Positions 1 through 7,423 of a DNA stretch of 64,000 nucleotides are shown here, one piece after another. A model generated the notes under the pieces. It was given only the letters and a program-made list of their open reading frames with translations, did not search any database and was not told the DNA's origin. The stretch comes from Shewanella algae (GTDB lineage Bacteria; Pseudomonadota; Gammaproteobacteria; Enterobacterales; Shewanellaceae): assembly GCF_009183365.2 (NCBI RefSeq), contig NZ_CP068230.1:3625001-3689000 (forward strand), in the 5' to 3' direction. The translations under genes and the position numbers were made by a program. Within the stretch, counting starts at the first letter, position 1. Each line of letters starts with the position of its first letter.

Positions 1-398
1 CCATCAGAGTCATAATCGTCATAAAGGTAGCAGGCCGCCTCATAAAAGCTGAACTCATGGTAATAGCTGTGGGCCGCCATGGAAACCATCCGCTGCGGCG
101 CGGCTTGGCTCTCGGGCAGTTTCTGTTTCTTGGCAATCATCTGCTCGCGGGTCATGCGCTCACCGGAAACTTGAGCTTCGGCAGATTGCCACTCCTGCTG
201 CAGTTGCTTGAGCAACTGCCTGTGTTGTGCCGCCCTTAGCTCGGCGCCTGAGCTATCCTGTTCATCGCTTGGTTGCTGCGCTTTTTGGCCGATGGAGACT
301 TGTCCACCGACAGGCTCCTTGGCATAGGCTACAGGCGCACCCCAAAACAGGGCCAAAAACAGCGACAGGCTAAATACAGTGTAAGATAATAATTTCAT
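1..398 (-). CDS. Secreted protein, N-terminal part (choice-of-anchor H-like), cut by window edge
   Basis: Read on the minus strand from ATG at 398 and open to base 1, so only about 132 residues are visible. It begins with a typical Sec signal peptide (MKLLSYTV, a hydrophobic stretch, then cleavage near PVAYA). A charged Q/E-rich segment follows, then the motif FSFYEAACYLYDDYDSD. The aromatic and Asp-rich ending resembles the start of the beta-sandwich in choice-of-anchor H proteins, which carry a C-terminal sorting anchor. That assignment is by motif memory and the anchor lies outside the window. What is solid: a signal peptide and an uninterrupted frame. Confidence 0.6.
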   Translation of the reverse strand, partial: MKLLSYTVFSLSLFLALFWGAPVAYAKEPVGGQVSIGQKAQQPSDEQDSSGAELRAAQHRQLLKQLQQEWQSAEAQVSGERMTREQMIAKKQKLPESQAAPQRMVSMAAHSYYHEFSFYEAACYLYDDYDSD

Positions 399-441
399 AG
401 TACTTCTCCACAGGGCGCATCTCGCGCTTATCCGGGTTTAG

Positions 442-706
442 GGAAGGTGCGAACAAGTCCCATGTGTGCTCTGCGTCGGCTTACAGGCCTGGATGCAAGG
501 CGTGGTTCGCAGCAAATGGCCCTAGTCCTTTGCAAGAAGCACAACATAGCAGGCAGGTCTGTAAGCCACGCCCTTCGGGGCTTTCACAGCAACCGGCTCT
601 CTGCGTTATCCGACTTCGACAGGCCCCGGCATGCCTTCAGTCAGATGCCTTGAACGCCAATTGCTGTGCAAGCCAGAGTGCCCACGAGGACTTATTCGCA
701 CCTTCC
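442..706. mobile_element. 265-bp MITE with IS5-type ends
   Basis: The ends are near-perfect inverted repeats: GGAAGGTGCGAACAAGTCC on the left and its complement with one mismatch on the right. Both are flanked by the 4-bp direct repeat TTAG (438-441 and 707-710). TTAG fits the YTAR target duplication known for the IS5 group. No transposase is encoded; the two short plus-strand frames inside show no recognisable domain. I infer a non-autonomous element mobilised in trans. It lies in the divergent intergenic region between the secreted-protein gene and the PepSY operon. Confidence 0.68.
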
Positions 707-908
707 TTAGCATTATTAAAAGTCAGCCTGGGTGAACATGAGATGAACGTTTTCTGTCAGCCGATGTTCATCTTGGAAGGAGTACAACTGACCGGGCCTG
801 AGCGAAAACCAGGGGGAAGGACAGATAGAGAGTGAAGACCCGGCTGGCTATTTCATCCACCGCGGGGATCTTTTACACTGGGCCAAGCGTTTCCAAAAGG
901 GCAAAACC

Positions 909-1247
909 ATGAAAAGGGGCAGTAAAATCAAGCATCAAGCTTATCACTCAAGCGGAATTATCGCGGCAAGCATGCTATTGCTGTCGCTGGCTTTCGCTCA
1001 GCCCCTGCATGCCGGCCCCTTTGCCAAGCCGGAACGAACGACTCAGGGCCAGGAGGCCAAGCTGAAAGTCCGCAGCGGCGATGAAGCCGCCAGACTGGTG
1101 AAGCAGGCTTATGGCGGTAAAGTACTCAGGGTGCAGTCTGTGAAGGTCAACGGCAACCCGGGTTATCGGGTCAAACTGCTGCAGGACAGTGGCCGAATTG
1201 TCTATGTCTCTGTGGATGCCCGCAGCGGCCGACTGCAGGCAAACTGA
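909..1247 (+). CDS. PepSY domain secreted protein
   Basis: 112 aa with a basic N-terminus, a hydrophobic signal segment (residues about 19-33) ending LHA, and a C-terminal PepSY-like domain (about 50-112: SGDEAARLVKQAYGG, then VNGNPGYRVKLLQDSGRIVYVSVDARSG). PepSY domains are small periplasmic modules often linked to protease inhibition or to sensor partners. The gene lies 13 bp upstream of the response regulator on the same strand, so it is probably co-transcribed with, and may feed into, the two-component system. An AAAAGGG run just upstream of the ATG can serve as ribosome-binding site. Confidence 0.85.
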   Translation: MKRGSKIKHQAYHSSGIIAASMLLLSLAFAQPLHAGPFAKPERTTQGQEAKLKVRSGDEAARLVKQAYGGKVLRVQSVKVNGNPGYRVKLLQDSGRIVYVSVDARSGRLQAN

Positions 1248-1260
1248 CAGGAAATAGCTT

Positions 1261-1950
1261 ATGCGACTGTTATTGGTAGAAGATGATGCCGCCTTACAAG
1301 CCAACTTAAAACAACATCTGCAAGAGGCAGGTTTCAATCTGGATACGGCGTCAGACGGCGAAGAAGGTCTGTTTCTGGCGGCGGAATATCCCTATGATGC
1401 CGCCATTATCGATATCGGCCTGCCCAAACTCAGCGGCATAGCACTGATTGAACAGATGCGAGCCAAGGGACTGGATTACCCTGTGCTGATCCTCACCGCC
1501 AGAGATGGCTGGCAGGACAAGGTGGAAGGCTTGGATGCCGGCGCTGATGACTACCTCACCAAACCCTTTCACCCCATGGAACTCACCGCCAGGATCAAGG
1601 CTTTAATCCGCCGCAGCGCCGGTAAGGCCAGCCCCTTGCTGCAAAGTGGCCCTGTCACCCTGAATACCAGCAGCGGTGAAGTACGACTCGGCAAACACAG
1701 CGTCAGCCTCAGCGCCTCCGAATACAAATTGCTCGAGTATCTGATGCTGCATCAGGGAGAAGTCACTTCCAAGAGTCTGCTTATCGAGCATATCTATGAT
1801 CAGGACTTTGATCTGGACTCCAATGTGATTGAGGTATTTATTCGCCGTTTGCGCAAGAAGCTGGATCCCGAGGGCACGCTTGGGCTTATTGAAACCCTGC
1901 GTGGTCAGGGTTATCGCCTCAATGCGCTTCCTGTTAGAGATAACCCCTGA
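1261..1950 (+). CDS. PhoP/OmpR-family response regulator
   Basis: 229 aa, the normal length for this family. Receiver domain 1-115: acidic pair E7-D8-D9, phosphoacceptor D51 (AAIIDIGLP), T79 and K101 (LTKPFH). C-terminal winged-helix DNA-binding domain about 128-225 ends with the usual RGQGYRL. The segment around GWQDKVEGLDAGADDYLTKPFH closely resembles E. coli PhoP, so a PhoP-like regulator is likely, although the ligand sensed is unknown. The stop overlaps the kinase start (ATGA), indicating translational coupling. Confidence 0.93.
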   Translation: MRLLLVEDDAALQANLKQHLQEAGFNLDTASDGEEGLFLAAEYPYDAAIIDIGLPKLSGIALIEQMRAKGLDYPVLILTARDGWQDKVEGLDAGADDYLTKPFHPMELTARIKALIRRSAGKASPLLQSGPVTLNTSSGEVRLGKHSVSLSASEYKLLEYLMLHQGEVTSKSLLIEHIYDQDFDLDSNVIEVFIRRLRKKLDPEGTLGLIETLRGQGYRLNALPVRDNP

Positions 1951-3299
1951 TGAAGCCCTTGCCAGCAAGGCTTTTGCCCGGTTCACTCAAGGGCCGGCTG
2001 GTGATCAGCGCCCTGCTGTTGAATCTGGTACTCTTGCCGCTTATCGGCGTGACCCTGAGCGATGCCTTTCGTGCCCAATTGACCCACGCAGTAAAAGATG
2101 AACTCAGCGCCGCCCTTTATGGAGTATTGGCATTGGCAGAAGTGGAACAGGGCGAACTGGTTCTGCCGGATCAATTACAAGACAAACAGTTCAACATAGA
2201 TCAATCCGGGCTCTACGCCCTGGTCAGCAGCCAAGGCAAACTGGTATGGCATTCGCCTTCCTTTATCGGTATGCCGCCTCCTGGCAAGCTTCCAAGCCCA
2301 CCACTCGGAGAAGGCCGCTTTGGCGAAATGCTTCTCCTGGGCAAGCCTCACTTCAGTTACAGCTTCAGCGCCAGCTTTGCCTCGGCCTCGGATAATGGCC
2401 GGGATATTCCCTTTACCGTACACATCATCAAAGATCATACCGGCTTTGAGCAAACCCAAGGCGCCTTCAGTCGCCAGCTCTGGCAATACCTGGGACTATT
2501 GATGCTGTTCCTGTTACTGGTACAAGGTGGCTGGCTCTGGTGGACACTCAAACCACTGGCGCGCTTTCGCGCCGAGCTCGAAGCGGTAGAACAAGGCAAA
2601 CGGCAACATCTCGGCAGCGACTATCCCAAGGAGCTGCAACAGGTTGCTACCCAGCTCAATGCCCTGATAAGCAACGAACAGCGCCAACGCCAACGTTATC
2701 GCAACGCCTTGTCGGATCTGGCCCATAGTCTGAAAACACCGCTGGCGGTACTGCAGAGCCTTAAGTCTTTGCCGAGCGATGCCCAAGAGCCCATCAGCCA
2801 AATCAACGCCAGCATAGGCCACCAGCTTAAACGGGCCCAAAGTGCCGGCAGCGGCGCTTGGCACCAAGGGGTGAACAGCAGAACCGTGGCCGACAAACTG
2901 CTGCGAACCCTTGGCAAAATTTATGCAGACAAGGCGCTGGAGTTTGAGGCTGAGCTGGCAAAAAATGCCCTGTTTTACGGCGATGAAGCCGACCTGGCCG
3001 AACTCCTCGGCAATCTATTGGATAACGCCTGCAAGGCAGCAAACAGCAAGGTTGCCCTCAAAACCTGGGTTAGCGAAAAAGGCCTGAACATCTGCATCGA
3101 AGACGATGGCCCGGGCATTACAGAGCAGCAGAAAACCCAGCTGTTCGAGCGCGGTGTCAGAGCCGATAACTACCAACAAGGCCATGGTATAGGACTGGCG
3201 ATAGTCAAAGATCTGCTGCAGAGCTACCAAGGCCAGTGGCAAATAGATCAATCTCCCCTGGGCGGCGCCCGCTTCACTCTGTTTTTACCCAGAAGTTGA
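1950..3299 (+). CDS. PhoQ-like sensor histidine kinase
   Basis: 449 aa inner-membrane kinase. Transmembrane segments at about 17-36 and 179-199 enclose a periplasmic sensor of about 140 residues. The H-box SDLAHSLKTPLAVLQS carries the phosphorylated His259 and is very close to the PhoQ H-box. N-box NLLDNACKAA and G-boxes EDDGPGI and GHGIGLAIV complete the ATPase domain. It overlaps the regulator gene by 1 base and is the last gene of the PepSY-regulator-kinase operon. No T-rich terminator hairpin is obvious behind it; repeat sequence begins within about 150 bp. Confidence 0.92.
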   Translation: MKPLPARLLPGSLKGRLVISALLLNLVLLPLIGVTLSDAFRAQLTHAVKDELSAALYGVLALAEVEQGELVLPDQLQDKQFNIDQSGLYALVSSQGKLVWHSPSFIGMPPPGKLPSPPLGEGRFGEMLLLGKPHFSYSFSASFASASDNGRDIPFTVHIIKDHTGFEQTQGAFSRQLWQYLGLLMLFLLLVQGGWLWWTLKPLARFRAELEAVEQGKRQHLGSDYPKELQQVATQLNALISNEQRQRQRYRNALSDLAHSLKTPLAVLQSLKSLPSDAQEPISQINASIGHQLKRAQSAGSGAWHQGVNSRTVADKLLRTLGKIYADKALEFEAELAKNALFYGDEADLAELLGNLLDNACKAANSKVALKTWVSEKGLNICIEDDGPGITEQQKTQLFERGVRADNYQQGHGIGLAIVKDLLQSYQGQWQIDQSPLGGARFTLFLPRS

Positions 3300-3445
3300 G
3301 ATTGGGAATAGTACATTCATTCCCCATCCTTACCGATTTCCAACAAGGCTAATCTTACAAAATGGCATCAATGCCACCCTTGATACTGCCAATAAGTACT
3401 GACCAAGTTTCCGGCAATGGATGTTTCTGCCTGCCGCAGACTTAT

Positions 3446-3660
3446 GCACAGGCGATCCTGTGACATGGCGAGAATTGCATAGCAACATGCTTTCGAGTGC
3501 GAGCCTGGGACGGGGAGCTGGCCGTTGTGCATGAATGCATTTGCTCCACGACTTTATGCCGCTGGCACAGCGGCTAGCATTGCTTCAAGCCAAAACTCAC
3601 CAATGAACTTGATCCTAGCGGCTAGCTAAGTTGTGGCCAATCACCTGCGGTGCGCCTTTC
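3446..3660 (+). repeat. Degenerate edge of the composite repeat
   Basis: A half copy of the 90-bp repeat (CACAGGCGATCCTGTGAC at 3446-3463) is followed by remnants of the hairpin module: TGCATGAATGCA near 3528-3539 and GCCGCTG-GCA-CAGCGGC near 3560. The spacer that normally precedes the next 90-bp repeat (ATCACCTGCGGTGCGCC, ending at 3657) comes last. I see no gene in 3300-3660. Confidence 0.6.
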
Positions 3661-3750
3661 GCACAGGCGATCCTGTGACACGCTGCGAGTACGTCCCTGT
3701 AAGCTCTGCCTCGCCATCCCTGGCTCGGAAGGTCACAGTTCCGCCTGTGC
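3661..3750 (+). repeat. 90-bp inverted-end repeat, copy 1
   Basis: Begins GCACAGGCGATCCTGTGAC and ends GTCACAGTTCCGCCTGTGC, a 19-bp inverted repeat with three central mismatches enclosing 52 bp. The inner part (type A) carries the small hairpin GCCA-GGGA-TGGC on the minus strand. Seven further copies in the window have exactly the same length. It is followed by the conserved tail that reaches GTTGCACCAATTCCCCC at 3812-3828, where cassette array 1 begins. Confidence 0.85.
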
Positions 3751-4030
3751 CTGAAAAATAGGTGTATGTCTGCAGATCTCTCAAATATTTCAAGCTATTT
3801 AGGACTAACAGAGTTGCACCAATTCCCCCCCGGTGTCGCCGAAAGCCGTTGGCACAAATAACATTGCAGAGAGACGCCCCCTCAGGAAATAATCGCTTCC
3901 CAAAGTAGCGTTGATATCCTGTATGCGAGAGTTGTTGGTTACGTTCAATACCATGATGAAAAATCGAACCCGATGGGCGAAAGCTATCACAATTAGCGAA
4001 ATACTTATTGACGGAATGCCACAGTCACTT

Positions 4031-4060
4031 GTTATGTTTCAATACCTCGTTCCTTAAGCA
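4031..4060 (-). other. attC half-site closing cassette array 1
   Basis: On the minus strand the lipoprotein stop is followed by ACATAACAAGTGACTGTGG, the typical left half of an attC (core, then a 5-prime arm). The complementary arm and the GTT core that should close it are not found downstream. The site therefore looks truncated and marks the distal end of the array. From here to 3830 I see no convincing gene; the 61-codon minus-strand frame at 3805-3990 has no start signal or family. Confidence 0.5.
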
Positions 4061-4377
4061 TATTTTTAAAAACTATTTGAGCCCATTTAATTACTATTTC
4101 AGAATTCCCAAGTTCATCCTTATCCAGGTAAGAGATGAGGACAGGATATCCTCCGCTGGGACAATACTTTGAATGTTCGAATCCATCCCATTCCAAACCC
4201 AACCCACGAACAGGTATGCTGGGGTCTCCGTTAACCCAGTAACTTACTTTTTCAAAATATCCCGCGGATATAAGAGATTCACCAATGTTTATGGCTTGTT
4301 CTACGGATTGAAAACAAACAGGTTGATAGATAGTTTTATTCGTCGAAGAGCAACCTGGTAACAGGAGGCTTAAAAAA

Positions 4378-5671
4378 GGTTCATCGCGGATCTCCGGGGA
4401 ACGCCTGTCTGACTTTCAGAAAGAAGTATTCGGTATCCCGGTAGCCATAGCCCATTCGCTTCAGCAGTTTGATTTTGTTGTTCATCCCCTCTAGTCGGCA
4501 GGTGTGCAACGGATGAACCGCTGAAGCAACTATGCCATGAAGATAGTTTTTAAGACGCTGGCCAAATTGGAGTAGTGGCCTGATACCGCTCTCTCTGACT
4601 TGTTGCCACCAGAGGTTCCATTGAGCCGTGGCTTCGGCTTCATCTGTGCAGTACCACATCTCCTTGAGTTGCTCCCTGAGCAGGTAAACCGTCATTAAGC
4701 TTTTGTTCGACTCCAACAGCTCGTTGAGATACCCCGCCTGTTTGTCTGTCAAATTATCTCTGTTTTTGAGTAAGACCCAGCGCTCCCGTTTTACCCGTTT
4801 GCGGGCCGGTTTGTCATGCTTGAGTTGATTAGCCTGGTCAACCCTGACTCGGTCGATGACTTCACGGCCATACTTGGCAACAACATGAAACAAGTCGTAG
4901 ACCACTTTGGCTTGGGGACAGTGCTTCTGTACCTCCAGGTCAAAGGCAGTATTCATATCCATAGCAACGGCTTCAATCTGTTGGCAGTACTGCCCCAACT
5001 TAACGAAAAACGGCCGGATAGCTTCTCTACTGCGGCCTTCACCTATCCAAAGGACTTGATGAGTATCCGCATCGGCCACCACGGTGGCGTAACGATGGCC
5101 TTTGAACAGGGCAAACTCGTCCATGACCAGGCGTTTGACACGACTCCAATCAGGCTCTGTGACCTCCCTTGCCAGCCGACGTTTGTCGATAGTCTTGATG
5201 GTATGCCAGTGCAGGCCAAGGAGTTGCGAGATATGTTTAATCGGCAAGAGCTTGAGTAGCGCCTCGACATGCTCAATGAGCAGTGTGGTCTGGCGAGCAT
5301 AGGGCTTTAACCAGCTGATATGCTCCCGAACGATACCGCAATCAGGGCAAAGAATACGGCGGACGGGTAGCCGTAACTGAACCTGAAACGCCAGTATAGT
5401 TCGTTCCGATACGCTGCGAAGTGAAGCGTCGTGAACAGCCTTAGCCGGTTTGCCGCAAGCACAGTGGCCGTTATCAATCGGCTTTAGGTGGATGATGAGG
5501 GTTTGTTGATTTTGCTCGGTATGGACGGCTTCAAAGCCTTCCCAGAGCGCAATGGGAAAGGTAATATTCGACATTGAGAACGGTTGGGGTTGGTCATTGT
5601 TTTTGTTTGGCGACTAAACAATAACTCTCCAACCGTTTTCATTTCCAGTCCACGCTAATCTGCGATGAACC
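4378..5671 (-). mobile_element. ISL3-family insertion sequence, complete
   Basis: 1,294 bp bounded by inverted ends GGTTCATCGCGGAT (left) and GGTTCATCGCAGAT (right, read on the minus strand). It is flanked on both sides by the 8-bp direct repeat TTAAAAAA (4370-4377 and 5672-5679). An 8-bp duplication is characteristic of the ISL3 family. One intact transposase gene fills the element and its stop codon lies in the left end. Intact ends, duplication and transposase suggest a recent insertion. Confidence 0.95.
4381..5574 (-). CDS. ISL3-family transposase
   Basis: 397 aa, full length for the family. The N-terminal zinc-binding region has CACGKP and, further on, CPDCG. A helix-turn-helix-like segment follows (LLGLHWHTIKTIDKRRL), then the DDE catalytic core: VMDEFA (first Asp), AMDMNTAF and VYDLFHVV (second Asp region), and LEGMNNKIKLLKRMGYGYRD holding the final Glu. 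It catalyses cut-and-paste transposition of the surrounding element. It is transcribed in the same direction as the cassettes it interrupts. Confidence 0.95.
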   Translation of the reverse strand: MSNITFPIALWEGFEAVHTEQNQQTLIIHLKPIDNGHCACGKPAKAVHDASLRSVSERTILAFQVQLRLPVRRILCPDCGIVREHISWLKPYARQTTLLIEHVEALLKLLPIKHISQLLGLHWHTIKTIDKRRLAREVTEPDWSRVKRLVMDEFALFKGHRYATVVADADTHQVLWIGEGRSREAIRPFFVKLGQYCQQIEAVAMDMNTAFDLEVQKHCPQAKVVYDLFHVVAKYGREVIDRVRVDQANQLKHDKPARKRVKRERWVLLKNRDNLTDKQAGYLNELLESNKSLMTVYLLREQLKEMWYCTDEAEATAQWNLWWQQVRESGIRPLLQFGQRLKNYLHGIVASAVHPLHTCRLEGMNNKIKLLKRMGYGYRDTEYFFLKVRQAFPGDPR

Positions 5672-5714
5672 TTAAAAAAGCGACATGCCAAATTCTCATA
5701 ATATCTTCCTTGAA

Positions 5715-5762
5715 AAATAACGCTCCGCCAATTAGTTTATCGAATTCAGCAGCTTGTTATCT
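5715..5762 (-). other. attC site after the GNAT cassette
   Basis: On the minus strand it runs from AGATAACAAGC to GGAGCGTTATTT, so it has the inverse core (AAC) and core (GTT) with short partly complementary arms. At 48 bp it is short for an attC. Its right core and the following bases (38 bp, 5686-5723) are identical to those at 6782-6819. Confidence 0.6.
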
Positions 5763-5792
5763 TTCTTTACTATTACTTGTAAACTTAAGTTT

Positions 5793-6293
5793 TTATTCAT
5801 ATCTATTCAATATAAACCCATCTTTTTCATAAGTGTCAACTTTACGTAGACCAGATTTAAGTAAAACATTACCTGACGCAGGATGCTCAACTAAGACCTC
5901 ACCAATTACTTTAGTAAGCCCAAGCGTATTTTTTGCATACTCTAAAGTGGCTTTTACAGCTTCTGTGGCTAATCCATTCCCCCAGTATTCAGGTAGCATC
6001 CGATAGCCTATGTCTGGACAGTTCAAATCGGGTTCGTACTTAACTCCGCAGAACCCTATGACTTTATCATCTTCTTTATGAATCAATGCATACCGAGAGT
6101 AACCATACTTCTTATATTCTGCTTGCCAGCAATTAACAATTAAATTCTCTGCATCTTTTTTGGTATTAACGGTACCCACATCACCCGTATAACGCATAAC
6201 ATCTGGATTAGTGGAAAATTCAAAGACAGCATCTACATCATCTAAGCAAAACTCTCTCATTAAGAGACGAGGTGTTTCTATTAAAATATCCAT
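5793..6293 (-). CDS. GNAT acetyltransferase (RimJ-like)
   Basis: 166 aa. It starts IETPRLLMREFCLDDVDAVFEF, the signature opening of the Acetyltransf_3 (RimJ/RimL-like) branch. The acetyl-CoA-binding segment is GYRMLPEYWGNGLATEAVKA (about residues 95-115), and ASGNVLLKSGLRKV lies in the C-terminal part. The substrate cannot be told: a protein N-terminus, a drug or a small amine are all possible. It is AT-rich compared with core neighbours and lies inside the cassette array. No attC separates it from the RAYT remnant upstream. Confidence 0.88.
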   Translation of the reverse strand: MDILIETPRLLMREFCLDDVDAVFEFSTNPDVMRYTGDVGTVNTKKDAENLIVNCWQAEYKKYGYSRYALIHKEDDKVIGFCGVKYEPDLNCPDIGYRMLPEYWGNGLATEAVKATLEYAKNTLGLTKVIGEVLVEHPASGNVLLKSGLRKVDTYEKDGFILNRYE

Positions 6294-6328
6294 ATTCGTT
6301 CTTTAATCTATAATCTATTTTGTAATTT

Positions 6329-6694
6329 TCAGGAAAAATCAAGCCACCCACTGTAAAACAATAACTTAATCTTCTTTCGGTCTGCGTTCAAGCACCGGTA
6401 GGGGATTTGAGCACTACAAAGCACTTCTCTGTCTGTCCATCGGTTTGCTGTCTCTATATCAATATGCAACACCAGATGCAGATGATTACTCATGATGGAG
6501 AATGCGGCCACATCAATGGTAAAAACGGCTTTTAATTCAAACAATAACGATTCCACCCAACCACGGCGGTGGTCATAATTGTTGCCCGAGTAGGCATCAT
6601 CACCACATAGAAAGGCACGTCTCACCACGCGGCTGCAACAGTGGTAGTAAGGCGTATCTTCAAGGCTAATTTGAGTTCGGCGAGGGCGCGGCAT
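6329..6694 (-). pseudogene. REP-associated tyrosine transposase (RAYT), truncated
   Basis: The first about 95 residues match the Y1/RAYT fold: the opening MPRPRRTQISLEDTPYYHCC and the HUH metal motif in MSNHLHLVLHI. After WTDREVL the sequence changes to an unrelated short tail and stops at 121 aa, whereas family members are usually about 300 aa. The helix with the catalytic tyrosine is missing, so it is most likely inactive after an internal deletion. The start is well marked by AAGGAGG upstream of ATG. A 57-codon frame starting at 6795 runs into it and shares its first 14 bases with the lipoprotein cassette. Confidence 0.8.
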
Positions 6695-6810
6695 AATAAC
6701 CTCCTTGTTAAATGCTTAAACAAAGCATAGTCGGAGGCTAACTTCCGCGCCATTAATGCTGGGTGTCCATTTTTTACCATGTGCCAAATTCTCATAATAT
6801 CTTCCTTGAA

Positions 6811-6879
6811 AAATAACGCCGCGCTCTGGGGAAAATCGAAGCGTAGCGTAGGTTTTTCCCCAGTAGCGCTTTGTTATAA
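6811..6879 (-). other. attC site after the Thoeris cassette
   Basis: On the minus strand it begins TTATAACAAAGCGC and ends GCGCGGCGTTATTT. The arms are strongly complementary (CTGGGGAAAA against TTTTCCCCAG), giving the long imperfect hairpin that integron integrases recognise as single-stranded DNA. This is the clearest attC of array 1 and lies directly behind the thsB stop. Confidence 0.82.
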
Positions 6880-6884
6880 GATAT

Positions 6885-7382
6885 TTAATTATCCTTTCGG
6901 ATTTGTATAGCTTCTTCAATCCAACCTTCTATATTTTCTTCTATATAGCTATAGACACCTTTGCTTGTGGTTCTAGGTGGATCATACGCCTTGGCAATAG
7001 AAGATAACCGCTTTTGGGTTGGCCCATGAGTGACGTAATATAAAGGGTTTGCCCCCTTTGAAGATTGATTCCCATCTTTGTCTTTCAAGTTATGAATATA
7101 AATGACTAGTACACCTTTCCCATCATCCCACGACTTCACTATTTCATGATTTATCCACTTTCGATTTGCTGTCTTTGAACCTGCCAGTATGATGGTGCAG
7201 GTCCTTCCTTTCATTTGGTCTGCAATCCATTCTTTTATTTTTTTGTCACCGCCTTTTGTGACAGTTTCCCAGTCATTGTCAGTTGCTGCTTTGTTTCCTT
7301 CAATAGCCCCTATATTTCTGACGGTTGAAACTCGCCAGTTATCGGGCTCGTAGTGAAAGCTGTAGAAGCATTTCCTCGCCAT
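6885..7382 (-). CDS. thsB: Thoeris ThsB-like TIR protein
   Basis: 165 aa with one TIR-like domain of the DUF1863/ThsB type: KCFYSFHYEPDNWRVSTVRNI at the start, TCTIILAGSKTANRKWINHEI in the middle, VLVIYIHNLKD after it. Glu80 in KWINHEI is at the position expected for the catalytic Glu of this TIR family. In type I Thoeris, ThsB senses phage infection and makes a cyclic ADP-ribose signal that activates ThsA. It lies 41 bp downstream of the thsA-like gene on the same strand, inside one cassette. Assignment rests on motifs and pairing; activity is inferred. Confidence 0.87.
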   Translation of the reverse strand: MARKCFYSFHYEPDNWRVSTVRNIGAIEGNKAATDNDWETVTKGGDKKIKEWIADQMKGRTCTIILAGSKTANRKWINHEIVKSWDDGKGVLVIYIHNLKDKDGNQSSKGANPLYYVTHGPTQKRLSSIAKAYDPPRTTSKGVYSYIEENIEGWIEEAIQIRKDN

Positions 7383-7423
7383 GGTCTGATACCTCCTCGG
7401 TATTGGTTGTATTATTACAGCTA

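Larger units (their letters stand above)
4032..5699 (-). pseudogene. Lipoprotein gene cassette split by an ISL3 element
   Basis: Removing the insertion (4378-5671) and one copy of its 8-bp target duplication joins two pieces into one 121-codon frame. It starts with ATG at 5699 and ends with TAA at 4032. The restored protein begins MRIWHVAFLSLLLPGCSS, a lipoprotein signal with lipobox LPGC (Cys16), followed by a small soluble domain with no family I recognise. The insertion falls in codons 8-10, so the gene is inactive as it stands. The stop lies in the attC core (ACATAAC), as is usual for integron cassettes. Confidence 0.75.

Noticed and set aside
464..835. Open frames of 60-120 codons around 450-835
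   Set aside because: They lie within or across the MITE, have no ribosome-binding site or family, and run through its inverted ends.
3661..3750. 90-bp repeat considered as an attC or VCR-type site
   Set aside because: No GTTRRRY core or AAC inverse core at its ends; the true attC-like sites in the arrays look different.
3805..3990. 61-codon minus-strand frame at the end of array 1
   Set aside because: No ribosome-binding site or family, and it ends in the repeat tail.
6716..6919. 67-codon minus-strand frame across the attC behind thsB
   Set aside because: It overlaps the thsB end in another frame and reads through a recombination site; a 57-codon frame from 6795 is more natural but is itself a chimera.
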